Positions 8,263 to 17,198 are shown, counted from the stretch's first letter. The stretch is 64,000 nucleotides of DNA from CAIQJJ01 sp049325275 (GCA_049325275.1 JBMOLU010000029.1:1-64000); one strand, 5' to 3'. Notes: a model not told the origin generated them from the letters alone. Translations and numbers: made by a program.

Positions 8263-10221
8263 TCACGGTTTTGGGGTCAGGGTTCTGGTTGTCGTGGACG
8301 TCGCACTTGGCTGCCGCGTTCTCGTTGGGGTGGGTGTGAATGTAGCCGTCCGGGTTGGTGTTTGCGTAAACGTCGCTGTAGGTGTGGGCGTGGACGTTTC
8401 GGTGGGCGTAGGCGTTTCAGACAAGGTGGCGGTTGGCGGCAGTGTATCGGTCACGACAGGGGTTGGTGTCAGCGCCAGGATGTTTCCACGCGCTTCGTCA
8501 AGCCATGCCTTAGGCGCTGCGCCTTCCGGCAAGGCCAGCAAGGCTTCCCAATCTCTAACGGCTTGTTGAATGCTATTTGCGACCTGATAAATCTCAGCCC
8601 GCAAATAGTATACGGCGGCGCGCTGTTCGTCGGTTTCCGCCAGGCTCAAAGCAACGGTTAACTGGTTGACGGCATCGGTGTAACGCTCTGCAGCATACAA
8701 GGCGCGCCCGAGATCAAAGCTGTTCTCGTAAGAATCCGGCAAAACCCGTACTGCCTGAAATAAATCGTTCACAGCCGACTTTGCGTCTTCGAGCGCCAAG
8801 TAAGACAGGCCACGGTAACGGTAAACCGCCGAAAGTTTACTGTCCAATGCAAGCGCCTGGTCGAACGCCTTGATGGCGCTTGGATAGTCATCTTCCAAGT
8901 CATACAACAAAATACCCATCACCAGCCATGCTTCTGCGGTTTCTTTTTCATAAACGAGATAGATTTTCAAGTAGTGATAGGCATCTTCAGGCTCGTCATT
9001 GATCAGGTAGGCCTGCGCCAGGGTCAGGTAAACTGGCAGAAAGGTAATGTCCATTTCGTACGAACGCTTTGCATCTTCCAAAGCCTGTTCGCCTTCGCCT
9101 GTTTTCAAATAGGCCTCAGCCCGCAAAAAATAGAGAAGTGGATGATTCGGATTAAGCGTTTCAACCGCTTGTAAATCTTCCAAGGCCAATTCGGGGGCAT
9201 CTTGCCCAAGCCGGTACGCGGCGCGTGCCAGGTAGGCGTCCACAAAATTGGGATCCGTTTGGATCGCCATGTCCATATCAGCAAGCACCGCTGGCGCATC
9301 TTTGAGAGCCTGCTGTGTACGCGCGCGGCCGAGATAAGCGGGGGCAAAACCGGGGCTGTCGTCTATGATCTCGCTATAGACGGCCAGGGCCTCCTCATAG
9401 CGTTTAAGCAGGCGTAAAGCCTCGGCACGATAGTAAGCCACGTCCGCATCGGCAGGCATTTCCGTGCTGGCCTGCTGCATATTGCGCAACATTTTGTCAT
9501 AGTCCTGGTTGTTGTAGGCCTTGATGCCTGATAAATAGGCTTCGCTGATATTGTGTGGCGTAGCAATGTATCGCGCTGTCGGAGTATACGTTGCGGCAAG
9601 CAAAGCGGAAAGCGGTGTAGCCGCAGAAAGAGTCGGTGTAGACGAACGCACTTTCGGTGTAGCAGTCGGCGTCGAAGAAGATGTGGGCGTTTTCGTGTCC
9701 CAGTTCGGAGTCACCGGCGGTGCAGTGTGATACCCCCTGGGCACCCCTCCATCCCTGGACTGCAACAAGGCACCGATGGCACATCCGCCCGCGCCTAAAC
9801 ACAAAAAAACCACGACTCCCACGAAGCTCAAGATCACCGGACGGGAACGGAAAAAAGGCGGCAGCTTGTACCACACTTTCGACCAAGCTGTTTGGGAAGC
9901 ATCATCGGCCTGGGTATCCACAGGCGCGCTCCACTTGCGCCGGGGTGGCGGCACAGGCGCCACGTCGTCTCCGGGCAAGGCGCCGAGCATGATCAGGCCA
10001 CGTTTGGCCGCCGGGTGATTTGGTTCGAGCTTCAACGCCGTCTGAAGGCAATACTGCCTTTCATTCGGCGTGTCCACCACAGCACTCATCCAAATCCAAT
10101 ACTCGGCATTTTTCTGCTCGGAACGCAGCAAACGGGAAAGTAAGTCTTTGGCACGCGCACGCTGCCCCTGGCGCACAGCATTGACTGCCTCTTGGAACAT
10201 CTTCTCAAGATCATCTGCCAT
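8263..10221 (-). CDS. TPR-repeat membrane protein with Thr/Pro-rich linkers
   Basis: A 652-residue protein. The N-terminus (1-80) carries TPR-like helices (LEKMFQEAVNAVRQGQRARAK), followed by a proline-rich linker, a single transmembrane segment at about 128-152 (VILSFVGVVVFLCLGAGGCAIGAL), a Thr/Pro/Ser-rich juxtamembrane stretch, and about nine TPR motifs from 230 to 580. The C-terminus is a TPTPT-type low-complexity tail of about 65 residues. The TPR region is predicted to lie outside the cell and act as a protein-protein scaffold. It is upstream of, and almost certainly co-transcribed with, the large sensor kinase, so it may feed that sensor. The function is not known. Confidence 0.8.
   Translation of the reverse strand: MADDLEKMFQEAVNAVRQGQRARAKDLLSRLLRSEQKNAEYWIWMSAVVDTPNERQYCLQTALKLEPNHPAAKRGLIMLGALPGDDVAPVPPPRRKWSAPVDTQADDASQTAWSKVWYKLPPFFRSRPVILSFVGVVVFLCLGAGGCAIGALLQSRDGGVPRGYHTAPPVTPNWDTKTPTSSSTPTATPKVRSSTPTLSAATPLSALLAATYTPTARYIATPHNISEAYLSGIKAYNNQDYDKMLRNMQQASTEMPADADVAYYRAEALRLLKRYEEALAVYSEIIDDSPGFAPAYLGRARTQQALKDAPAVLADMDMAIQTDPNFVDAYLARAAYRLGQDAPELALEDLQAVETLNPNHPLLYFLRAEAYLKTGEGEQALEDAKRSYEMDITFLPVYLTLAQAYLINDEPEDAYHYLKIYLVYEKETAEAWLVMGILLYDLEDDYPSAIKAFDQALALDSKLSAVYRYRGLSYLALEDAKSAVNDLFQAVRVLPDSYENSFDLGRALYAAERYTDAVNQLTVALSLAETDEQRAAVYYLRAEIYQVANSIQQAVRDWEALLALPEGAAPKAWLDEARGNILALTPTPVVTDTLPPTATLSETPTPTETSTPTPTATFTQTPTRTATFTPTPTRTRQPSATSTTTRTLTPKP
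8285..8455 (-). repeat. Low-complexity Thr/Pro codon repeat in TPR gene
   Basis: The 3' end of the TPR gene is an irregular short-period repeat of Thr and Pro codons (seen on the plus strand as alternating GTNGGNGT units). It encodes the TPTPT tail common in secreted or surface Chloroflexota proteins. Such DNA is prone to slippage, so tail length may vary between strains. Confidence 0.6.
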
Positions 10222-10362
10222 GGCACCAACCTAACCCGCACAAACTGCTTGGATGCGGAAACATGAATCCTCATACGTAAGATAAATCGATTACTTCCTC
10301 AACGGCAAGTCTAGCACAGGCAAGCATAACCGGCAAGTAGGGGCCTTAAATCCCTTGCCCGC

Positions 10363-10391
10363 TTGCGTTTGCCTCGTTTTTATGCTAAAAT
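10363..10391 (+). promoter_or_regulatory. Candidate promoter of greA
   Basis: TTGCGT, a 17-base spacer and TAAAAT, the last preceded by TGC to form an extended -10. It lies about 125 bases before the greA ATG, leaving a leader of about 115 bases that contains a small weak hairpin (CTAC/GTAG) followed by TTTTATTAT. The -35 match is only partial. Confidence 0.55.
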
Positions 10392-10514
10392 CCGCCTGCC
10401 GCGGTGGCAGGGTTTGTTCCCAGTCTACCGCTCTTTGTTTATCAAGGTGTTTTTTGCTCAAGGGACTGCTCTACAAGAGTAGTTTTATTATATCAAGTTC
10501 AGGAATTCTTAAAG

Positions 10515-10979
10515 ATGGCTCCATCATTCCTAACCCGCCAGGGGTATCAAAAACTGCAAGACGAGCTGGATTACCTACGTTCCACAAAGCGCCAGGAAGT
10601 TGCTGAACGCTTGCACGAAGCCATGGAAGGTGGCGAACTCATCGAAGATGCCGAATATGAAGCAGCAAAAAACGAACAGGCCTTCGTCGAGGGGCGCATT
10701 CAGGAATTAGAAATCCTGTTGGCCAACGCCCACCTGATCGAAGATGAAATTGTCAAGACCGATACGGTGCAAATCGGTTCCACGGTCACCATCCAAGATG
10801 GCGACAACGAACCGGAGGTTTACACCATTGTTGGTCCAGCGGAAGCAAGCCCACGTGAAGGACGCATCTCGAACGAGTCGCCCCTTGGGCGCGCCCTGAT
10901 GGAGCGGCACGCCGGTGACACCATCCGTGTGGATGCACCAGCCGGGTCGTTCACCGTTTCACTGATCAAGGTCGAATGA
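10515..10979 (+). CDS. greA: Transcription elongation factor GreA
   Basis: A 154-residue protein of normal GreA length. The N-terminal coiled coil shows the family pattern FLTRQGYQKLQDELDYL, and its tip contains the acidic loop GGELIEDAEYEAAKNEQ, with the acidic residues that reach into the RNA polymerase active site to stimulate cleavage of backtracked RNA. The C-terminal FKBP-like domain ends with SPLGRALMERHAGDTI. I chose ATG 10515, with AGGAA upstream, over an extension to 10404 that has no family similarity. A strong terminator follows, separating it from lysS; greA-lysS adjacency is common in bacteria. Confidence 0.95.
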   Translation: MAPSFLTRQGYQKLQDELDYLRSTKRQEVAERLHEAMEGGELIEDAEYEAAKNEQAFVEGRIQELEILLANAHLIEDEIVKTDTVQIGSTVTIQDGDNEPEVYTIVGPAEASPREGRISNESPLGRALMERHAGDTIRVDAPAGSFTVSLIKVE

Positions 10980-10998
10980 TCTGGGGCCACAATAGCTT

Positions 10999-11033
10999 GC
11001 CCCGCGCCGAACACCAAGCGCGGGGCTTTTTTA
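10999..11033 (+). terminator. Intrinsic terminator of greA
   Basis: A perfect nine-base stem (GCCCCGCGC with GCGCGGGGC) around a ten-base loop, followed by six T residues. It is placed 19 bases after the greA stop. Confidence 0.9.
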
Positions 11034-11124
11034 TTCAAAATGATGGTGGCGTAGTTGTCGGCGCAGCAACACACGGAAGTGTTTTACCGCTGTGTTGGAG
11101 TCCCGTCACCCTGAGGAGTTAGCC

Positions 11125-12651
11125 ATGAGTCCTGAACTTTCTTCGCTGGAAAAGAATCGCCTGGAAAAAGTACATCGTTTACGCGAGATGGGCATCGAAC
11201 CGTATCCCACGCGGGCCGAACGAACCCACACCAGCCAACAAGGGATCGCCGCTTTCGAGGCCGAAGAAGCCCGAGGCGATCAGGCTGCCCCCATACACGT
11301 CACGCTGGCAGGCCGTCTGCGTGCGATCCGCCCGATGGGGAAGCTCACCTTCGCACACATCGAAGATGGCGAAGGCAGAATTCAACTCTTTCTGCGTGCA
11401 AACGATATCGGGCAAGAACAACTCGACTTGTTCAACCGTGAGTTCGATCTGGGCGACTTCGTCCAGGCCAGTGGAGAAATATTCCGCACGCGTACCGGCG
11501 AAGTAACGCTCAAGGTGGCCTCTTTTCGCCTGCTCTCGAAAGCGGTCACGCCGCTCCCTGCGGCGAAAGACGAAATCGTCGACGGCCAGGTCGTGCGCCA
11601 TGCAACACTTTCGGACTCCGAAACACGTTACCGCCAGCGTTATGCCGACCTGGCCGTCAACGCCGAAGTACGCCAGATCTTTCGCAAGCGTGCGGCTATC
11701 ACCCGCGCTTTGCGCGAATTTTTGGATGGCGAAGGCTTTCTCGAGGTCGAAACCCCCATCTTGCAGCCGATTTACGGTGGCGCCGCAGCCCAACCCTTTG
11801 TAACGCACCACAACCAGCTTCACCAGGATTTATACCTGCGCATTTCTTTCGAACTGTATCTCAAACGCCTGCTGGTCGGCGGATTGGAACGCGTCTACGA
11901 AATTGGGCGTGACTTCCGTAATGAGGGTGTTTCGTTTAAACACAACCCGGAATTCACCCAACTCGAGTTTTACTGCGCTTACTTCGACTATCTGAAGGTG
12001 ATGGAATTAACCGAGAAGATGATTTGCTATGTGCTCGATCGGGTATGCGGCACGCGTACAATCAACTATCAGGGGCACGAACTGAACTTCGCTCCACCCT
12101 GGAAGCGCATAGAAATGCGCCAGGGCATCCTGGAAACGTCCGGCATCGACATGAACGCCCACAAGACGGCCGATGAACTGGCAAAGGCCATGGCAGCCCG
12201 AGGCATGCATCCAAAAGCGGGCGCCACACGCGGCAAGTTGGTCGATCAACTGCTCAGTGAGTTTCTCGAGCCGACGCTGATCCAGCCGACTTTCTTGTAC
12301 GACTACCCGCGCGATATCTCTCCACTTGCAAAAAGCAAGCCTGGCGATCCACAAACCGTGGAACGTTTCGAGGGGTATGTTGCCGGCTTCGAGTTGTGCA
12401 ATGCTTTCACTGAACTTAACGATCCGATCGACCAGGAAACCCGCTTCGTCGAAATGGGCCGCGACTACGCCGAGGATGATGAAGAAAAGCACCCCCTGGA
12501 CGAGGACTATTTGCGCGCTATGCGCTATGGAATGCCTCCGAACGGCGGTTTTGGCATGGGTGTGGATCGCTTAACCATGTTGCTAACCGATAGCCCCAAC
12601 ATTCGTGAGGTGCTCTTGTTCCCACACCTGCGCACGCGTGAAGAGGCATGA
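11125..12651 (+). CDS. lysS: Lysyl-tRNA synthetase, class II
   Basis: A 508-residue class II enzyme that attaches lysine to its tRNA. The N-terminal OB-fold anticodon-binding domain spans about 45-160 (VTLAGRLRAIRPMGKLTFAHIEDGEGRIQLFLR). Class II motif 2 appears as YEIGRDFRNEGVSFKHNPEFTQLE and motif 3 as GGFGMGVDRLTMLLT, ending with REVLLFPHLR. ATG 11125 has a GAGGAG site six bases upstream; the longer frame from 11092 lacks such a site. Length and motifs are normal and the gene looks intact. Confidence 0.96.
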   Translation: MSPELSSLEKNRLEKVHRLREMGIEPYPTRAERTHTSQQGIAAFEAEEARGDQAAPIHVTLAGRLRAIRPMGKLTFAHIEDGEGRIQLFLRANDIGQEQLDLFNREFDLGDFVQASGEIFRTRTGEVTLKVASFRLLSKAVTPLPAAKDEIVDGQVVRHATLSDSETRYRQRYADLAVNAEVRQIFRKRAAITRALREFLDGEGFLEVETPILQPIYGGAAAQPFVTHHNQLHQDLYLRISFELYLKRLLVGGLERVYEIGRDFRNEGVSFKHNPEFTQLEFYCAYFDYLKVMELTEKMICYVLDRVCGTRTINYQGHELNFAPPWKRIEMRQGILETSGIDMNAHKTADELAKAMAARGMHPKAGATRGKLVDQLLSEFLEPTLIQPTFLYDYPRDISPLAKSKPGDPQTVERFEGYVAGFELCNAFTELNDPIDQETRFVEMGRDYAEDDEEKHPLDEDYLRAMRYGMPPNGGFGMGVDRLTMLLTDSPNIREVLLFPHLRTREEA

Positions 12652-12657
12652 GTGGGG

Positions 12658-12678
12658 GCAGCGCGATTGCTGCGTTTT
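12658..12678 (+). terminator. Weak terminator candidate after lysS
   Basis: A five-base stem GCAGC/GCTGC with a six-base loop, followed by GTTTT, seven bases after the lysS stop. The stem is short. Confidence 0.4.
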
Positions 12679-12689
12679 CGTCAAAAGGC

Positions 12690-12698
12690 TGGTATAAA
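12690..12698 (+). promoter_or_regulatory. Extended -10 element before the phzF remnant
   Basis: TGGTATAAA forms an extended -10 about 50 bases before the remnant's ATG. A -35 is not clear. It may still drive the aminotransferase gene downstream. Confidence 0.4.
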
Positions 12699-12746
12699 TA
12701 GGCCGTTACCACTGCTCCAAACACAAATACCCTAGCAAGGAACTCC

Positions 12747-12953
12747 ATGCACCCGATCGTTTACCAGGTAGACGCTTTTACAGCCATTCACTTGCGCGGC
12801 AATCTGCCAGCGTCCGGCTTTATCTCACGTTTCTTTGCGCCAGCGGTGGCATTAGACGAGGATCCTGTTACAGGTTCGGCTCGCTGCCTTGCCCCTTACT
12901 GGCTCTCGGGCCAGGCGGTGACCGTTTTCAAAAGTGAGTTGCTCACCCTATGA
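12747..12953 (+). pseudogene. PhzF-family remnant with a large internal deletion
   Basis: A 68-codon open frame with an AAGGA site. It joins the two conserved ends of the PhzF phenazine-biosynthesis-like isomerase family: the N-terminal VDAFTAIHLRGNLPA (family form VDAFT..FxGNPAA) is followed directly by SRFFAPAVALDEDPVTGSARC, which in intact proteins of about 260-300 residues lies some 200 residues later. The C-terminus is also cut short. Hence the middle was lost in frame, leaving a translatable but surely non-enzymatic stub. Its stop overlaps the start of the DegT aminotransferase. Confidence 0.8.
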
Positions 12954-14140
12954 ACCAGCAGCGTACACCGTCCATTCCCATGTCTTCGCCCGACCTCACA
13001 AACGCCGAACGTGAAGCGGTCGCTGCCGTACTGCGAACCCCCAACTTGAGCATGGGACATGAAATTCAGGGGTTTGAGCAGGCCATGTGCACATATACCG
13101 GCAGCCAAAACGCCATCGGCGTCAATTCGGGCACTGCGGGCTTGCACCTTTGCGTGCGCGCCGCCGGAATCGGTGAGAACGATGTCGTCATCACGACCCC
13201 CTTCTCTTTCGTTGCATCGGCCAACGTGTTGTTGTTCGAGCGCGCCATTCCGGTTTTTGTCGATGTCGATCCCGTTACCGGAAACATCGATCCACAACAA
13301 GTACGAGCTGCCGCCGCAGATCTGGCTGCCGGCGTCACAGCGGCACGCATCTGGTTGCCTCCACGGGGTGCCAGCCAGATCGCCGCGCTAAAGGCCATCC
13401 TGCCGGTAGACGTTTTTGGGCAACCGGCCGAGATGGATGCCATCAACGAGGTTGCCGCCACTTACCACCTGAAAGTCATCGAAGATGCGTGCGAGGCCTT
13501 GGGCGCCGAGTACAAGGGCCGAAAGGCCGGTTTGCTGGGCGATTATGGTGTCTTTGCCTTTTACCCAAACAAGCAAATCACCACAGGCGAGGGAGGTTGT
13601 ATCATCACCCATGATGATGAAGCCGCCAATTTCATGCGCGCCTTGCGCAACCAGGGCCGTGCACCCGGTGATACCTGGCTGCAGCACACCTACCTCGGGT
13701 ACAACTATCGCCTGGATGAGATGAGCGCAGCCATTGGACGCGTTCAAATGAACCGGCTGGATGAACTGCTTGCCAGCCGCCAGGCTGTTGCCAATTGGTA
13801 TCACGCCGGCCTGGCGTCTATTGCCGGAGTCGAAGCGCCAATTGTCGTTCCCAGCACAACGCGTGTCAGTTGGTTCGTGTATGTAGTCCGGTTCGATCCG
13901 GCGATCAACCGCGAGCAAGTCGTGAAGCAACTCGCAAAGCTGGGTGTTCCCGCCCGCCCGTACTTTGCCCCCATCCACTTACAGCCCTTCATGATCGAAC
14001 GTTTTGGCTATCAAGAAGGCATGTTTCCGGTTACCGAGGATCTCGGCCGCCGCGGCCTGGCGCTACCTTTCTCTGGCGTGATGACTCAGGAACAGGTGGA
14101 ATACGTCTGCGAAGCCCTGCGCCAGGTGCTTCGCGCCTGA
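12950..14140 (+). CDS. DegT/DnrJ/EryC1 family PLP aminotransferase
   Basis: A 396-residue PLP enzyme. The cofactor lysine is in FYPNKQITTGEGG (Lys208), the ring-stacking region in VNSGTAGLHLCVRAAGI, and the DACEALGA segment is also conserved. Family members aminate keto-sugar nucleotides for surface polysaccharide or antibiotic sugars. No sugar-modifying genes lie nearby, so the substrate is open. The ATG at 12950 overlaps the PhzF remnant stop (ATGA) and has no clear ribosome site; ATG 12980 is an alternative. A short insertion (LAAGVTAARIWLPPRGAS) around residue 125-142 looks unusual for the family. Confidence 0.85.
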   Translation: MNQQRTPSIPMSSPDLTNAEREAVAAVLRTPNLSMGHEIQGFEQAMCTYTGSQNAIGVNSGTAGLHLCVRAAGIGENDVVITTPFSFVASANVLLFERAIPVFVDVDPVTGNIDPQQVRAAAADLAAGVTAARIWLPPRGASQIAALKAILPVDVFGQPAEMDAINEVAATYHLKVIEDACEALGAEYKGRKAGLLGDYGVFAFYPNKQITTGEGGCIITHDDEAANFMRALRNQGRAPGDTWLQHTYLGYNYRLDEMSAAIGRVQMNRLDELLASRQAVANWYHAGLASIAGVEAPIVVPSTTRVSWFVYVVRFDPAINREQVVKQLAKLGVPARPYFAPIHLQPFMIERFGYQEGMFPVTEDLGRRGLALPFSGVMTQEQVEYVCEALRQVLRA

Positions 14141-14350
14141 CCCATGCGGGTTTAACATGGCGCATACGTGCGCAAACCAGGGGGGGCAGGGAGGCGAATG
14201 AAATAAACGTCCGTATCGTTGACACCTTCTGGGGGAAGGCCAAATGAAGTAACCAAATGGGCAGTTGCGCATCCAAAAAGATATACCCTCACACCTGCTT
14301 TCGTTCGCAGTTCGTACAGCCATTTGTGGCCGTAGCGCAAACAAACCCAT

Positions 14351-14356
14351 TATAAT
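14351..14356 (+). promoter_or_regulatory. -10 box close to the TlpA-like gene start
   Basis: A consensus TATAAT ends ten bases before ATG 14367. With no ribosome site upstream of that ATG, the transcript would have a leader of at most a few bases. The -35 region is poor. The rest of the 14141-14366 interval shows nothing else convincing. Confidence 0.5.
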
Positions 14357-14366
14357 CGGGATTATC

Positions 14367-14930
14367 ATGTATACAAACACCGTGCTCGAAAAATACTGGA
14401 GCATTTTTTCCCTGCTTGCCCTGGCCTTGAGCGCAGGTTGGATTGTATTCACGGCGATGGTCTACGGAAGCTCTGCGCATGAAGTGACTGTGGCACCTCA
14501 GACAGGCCTGCTCGCTCCAAACTTCACGTTGTTCAATTCGGGTGAAAAGGAGTTTCGCCTTTCTGATTTCCGTGGGCGCCCCGTGCTGATCAACTTTTGG
14601 GCGAGTTGGTGTCCGCCGTGCCGCGCGGAAATGCCGGCCATGCAACGTGTCTATGAAGAATATGAAGCGCAGGGGTTTGTCATCCTGGCCGTCAATGCGG
14701 CTAACCAGGACAGCAACCCGGCAGCACAGGCGTTTGCATCCGAACTTGGGCTGAGTTTTCCGATCCTTTTCGATACAGATGGCGAAGTGGGCAATCTGTA
14801 TCGGGCTGGTGCGCTACCGACAAGCTTCTTTGTCGATCCGCAGGGAATCGTCCAAGAAGTCGTCATCGGCGGGCCGATGAGTGAAGCGCTGTTGCGCACA
14901 CGGGTCGAAAACCTGCTGGAGGGCCGCTGA
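14367..14930 (+). CDS. TlpA/ResA-like membrane-anchored thioredoxin
   Basis: A 187-residue protein with one N-terminal membrane anchor (about 12-33, SIFSLLALALSAGWIVFTAMV) and an extracytoplasmic thioredoxin fold. The redox motif is WCPPC (Cys82, Cys85), followed by the cis-proline region GALPTSFFVDPQG. TlpA-like proteins reduce disulfides outside the membrane, for example in cytochrome c maturation. Its stop overlaps the start of the Lgt-like gene by one base, so the two are coupled. ATG 14367 is chosen because the anchor begins there and TATAAT sits ten bases upstream. Confidence 0.85.
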   Translation: MYTNTVLEKYWSIFSLLALALSAGWIVFTAMVYGSSAHEVTVAPQTGLLAPNFTLFNSGEKEFRLSDFRGRPVLINFWASWCPPCRAEMPAMQRVYEEYEAQGFVILAVNAANQDSNPAAQAFASELGLSFPILFDTDGEVGNLYRAGALPTSFFVDPQGIVQEVVIGGPMSEALLRTRVENLLEGR

Positions 14931-15685
14931 TGTTTCCACTCGTTCACATTGGCCCGGCAATTCTCCAAACAGCGGGGTTGATCCTGCTTGTGGGGACATG
15001 GCTTGGTGTGTGGGTTATGGAACGGAACGCTCACCGCCTGGGTGTTTCCGGCGAAACACTATCCAACCTGGTTTGGGCCGGTCTGGTTATCGGGGGCCTC
15101 GGCGCTCGCCTGGGCTATATCGCACAGCACCCGGCCGCTTTCGCAGGCGACCTGGCGAGCATCTTCTCACCAAATCCTGCGCTGCTCGATGGCTGGTCCG
15201 GTGTATTTGCAGGCGTATTCGCCGGAGCCATTTATGGAAAGCGCAAAGGGCTTCACCTGTGGCCCACTCTGGATTCGCTCACACCCGGCCTGGCCATCAT
15301 GGGAGTCGCCGCCGGCCTGGCCCACTTTGCCTCCGGGCAAGCGTATGGTGCGGTAACGGCGCTGCCATGGGCCATCCACTTGTGGGGCGCCATGCGACAT
15401 CCCACCCAGGCATACGAAATTCTTGCCGCAAGCGTGATTCTGCTGATCACATGGCCGCGGGCGGGTGATGCGTTCTTTCGGCTTCCCGGGTTACGTTTCC
15501 TGGCTTTTATCGCCTTGAGCAGCGCCGCCCAACTGTTCATTGAAACTTTTCGCGGCGATAGCCAACTGCTGCCCGGGGGTTTCCGCATGATGCAGTTGGC
15601 CGCATGGGTGATTCTGGCATTCAGTTTGTGGCAAATTGGAAAAAGAAAGGAGATTACGAAAGATGAACGAACAATTAGGCTTTGA
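14930..15685 (+). CDS. Lgt-like (prolipoprotein diacylglyceryl transferase family) membrane protein
   Basis: A 251-residue protein with about seven hydrophobic segments. It shows GGLGARLGYIAQHP in the middle and RHPTQAYEIL, corresponding to the HPTQLYE motif of Lgt. Lgt transfers diacylglycerol to the lipobox cysteine of prolipoproteins. The protein is shorter than typical Lgt (about 270-290) and the coupling with a TlpA-like thioredoxin suggests a specialised paralogue rather than the housekeeping enzyme. The product overlaps the DUF302 gene by 23 bases. Confidence 0.7.
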   Translation: MFPLVHIGPAILQTAGLILLVGTWLGVWVMERNAHRLGVSGETLSNLVWAGLVIGGLGARLGYIAQHPAAFAGDLASIFSPNPALLDGWSGVFAGVFAGAIYGKRKGLHLWPTLDSLTPGLAIMGVAAGLAHFASGQAYGAVTALPWAIHLWGAMRHPTQAYEILAASVILLITWPRAGDAFFRLPGLRFLAFIALSSAAQLFIETFRGDSQLLPGGFRMMQLAAWVILAFSLWQIGKRKEITKDERTIRL

Positions 15686-16076
15686 GGTCCATCTGGACAT
15701 GCGTTATGAGGATGCGCTCGACCAAGTGACGGCTGCTTTGAAACAAGAAGGCTTTGGCGTATTGACCCGCATCGACGTAAAAGCAACGCTGAAGGAGAAG
15801 CTCGGCACGGACTTTCGCCCGTATGCCATCTTGGGAGCGTGCAATCCGCCACTGGCCCATCAATCCTTGTCAGCCGATGCCAGCGTAGGGCTTATGCTTC
15901 CGTGCAATGTGACGGTCGAAGCAGATGCAGCGGGAATCGGTACAATCGTGCGCATCGCCAACCCGGAAGCCATGATGCAGGTAGGCACCCTGGGCGAAAA
16001 CCCAACCCTGGTGGAAGTTTCCAAACAGGCATCCGCCAAACTGGCGCGGGTAGCGGCAACCTTAAAGAACCCATGA
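15663..16076 (+). CDS. DUF302 domain protein
   Basis: A 137-residue protein matching the DUF302 pattern: ALDQVTAALKQEGFGVLTRIDVKATLKEKLG, then YAILGACNPPLAHQSL and GLMLPCNVTVE. These proteins are small cytoplasmic or periplasmic alpha/beta folds of unknown function, often near redox or metal-related genes. ATG 15663 has GGAG upstream and lies inside the end of the Lgt-like gene. The stop overlaps the next start (ATGA), so translation is coupled to the SDR gene. Confidence 0.85.
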   Translation: MNEQLGFEVHLDMRYEDALDQVTAALKQEGFGVLTRIDVKATLKEKLGTDFRPYAILGACNPPLAHQSLSADASVGLMLPCNVTVEADAAGIGTIVRIANPEAMMQVGTLGENPTLVEVSKQASAKLARVAATLKNP

Positions 16077-16804
16077 AAATATCCCTGCGAGGGAAGTCAG
16101 TATTGGTCACGGGCGCGGCGCGGCGTATCGGTCGCGCCCTGGCCTTGGGTTTGGCGCATGAAGGCGCTACAGTCATCATCCACCACGGGCATTCAGCAGA
16201 TGAAGCCAACAACTTGCAAGCTGAAATCGCTTCCCTGGGTGGCCACAGCTACGTGATCCAGGCGGATCTGGCCCACCTGGACGAAATGCAAACGCTCATC
16301 GCCCAGGCCACCACGTGGGGTCCGCTGTATGCACTGGTAAACAATGCAGCTATCTTTGATGCGTTGACCGTTGAAGACACAGATAGAAAAAGCTGGCAAC
16401 AGCATCTGGATATCAACCTGACGGCACCTTTCTTGCTGAGTCAGGCTTTTGCCCGTTCACTGCCGGCAGGAGCAGATGGGCGTATCGTCAACATTCTCGA
16501 CTGGCGTGCCCTGCGCCCGGGCTCCGATCATCTGCCTTATACCGTTAGCAAGGCAGGCTTAGCCGCCTTGACGCTGGCCCTGGCGCAAGCGCTGGCCCCA
16601 CGAATTACCGTCAACGGCATTGCGCTGGGCGCGATCCTGCCACCATCTGACGGAAACTTCAACCCCAGGCTGGCCGAAAGCACTCCGGCAGGACGCTGGG
16701 GTGCGTTGGATGAAGTGGTCGAAACGCTGCACTTTCTACTCAACGGCCCGGCCTATATTACCGGCGAGATCGTCCATGTAGATGGCGGCAGGCACCTGGT
16801 ATAA
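16073..16804 (+). CDS. SDR oxidoreductase, pteridine reductase (FolM)-like
   Basis: A 243-residue classical short-chain dehydrogenase. It has the cofactor loop TGAARRIGRALALGL, the NNAAIF motif, the active-site YTVSKAG and the C-terminal ITGEIVHVDGG. The ARRIG variant of the glycine loop is typical of pteridine reductases and FolM, which reduce dihydromonapterin or dihydrofolate with NADPH. Position directly before folB and folK supports this folate or pterin role, although it is inference. The usual catalytic serine appears replaced in the ILDWRALRPG segment, where Asp is often seen in pteridine reductases. Confidence 0.75.
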   Translation: MKISLRGKSVLVTGAARRIGRALALGLAHEGATVIIHHGHSADEANNLQAEIASLGGHSYVIQADLAHLDEMQTLIAQATTWGPLYALVNNAAIFDALTVEDTDRKSWQQHLDINLTAPFLLSQAFARSLPAGADGRIVNILDWRALRPGSDHLPYTVSKAGLAALTLALAQALAPRITVNGIALGAILPPSDGNFNPRLAESTPAGRWGALDEVVETLHFLLNGPAYITGEIVHVDGGRHLV

Positions 16805-16841
16805 CCCCAATCACGAAAAATGCGAGGAAAACAAACCGCCT

Positions 16842-17198
16842 ATGGATCAAATCCTGATCAAAAACCTGCTGTGCCGTGGCATTATCGGCATCAACCCCGA
16901 TGAACGCGAAAAAGCACAGGATATTCTCATCAACGTCGTGCTCTATGCCGATTTACGGAAGGCGGGCGAAAGCGACAAAATCGACGACTGTGTGAACTAC
17001 CGTACGGTTGCCAGGCGGCTGCAAGCCCATGCAGAAAGTGCGGCACGTTACACGGTCGAAGCCCTGGCAGCCGACCTGGCAAAAATATGCCTGGCCGAAC
17101 CCGCTGTCATGCGTGTGCGTGTGCGTGTCGAAAAGCCACGTGCCGTACGTTTCGCAGAATCGGTTGGAGTCGAAATCGAACGTGAATGCGAATCTTAA
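16842..17198 (+). CDS. folB: Dihydroneopterin aldolase
   Basis: A 118-residue protein of normal FolB length: MDQILIKNLLCRGIIGINPDERE, with the conserved GxNPxER-type segment, then DCVNYRTV and RYTVEALA. It splits dihydroneopterin to hydroxymethyl-dihydropterin in folate synthesis. A GAGGAA site lies upstream of ATG 16842. It is flanked by the FolM-like SDR and folK, and overlaps folK by 17 bases. Confidence 0.92.
   Translation: MDQILIKNLLCRGIIGINPDEREKAQDILINVVLYADLRKAGESDKIDDCVNYRTVARRLQAHAESAARYTVEALAADLAKICLAEPAVMRVRVRVEKPRAVRFAESVGVEIERECES

Noticed and set aside
14152..14340. 62-codon minus-strand frame between the aminotransferase and TlpA-like genes
   Set aside because: It begins at a TTG without a ribosome site, lies antisense to the leader of a plus-strand operon and has no recognised motif.
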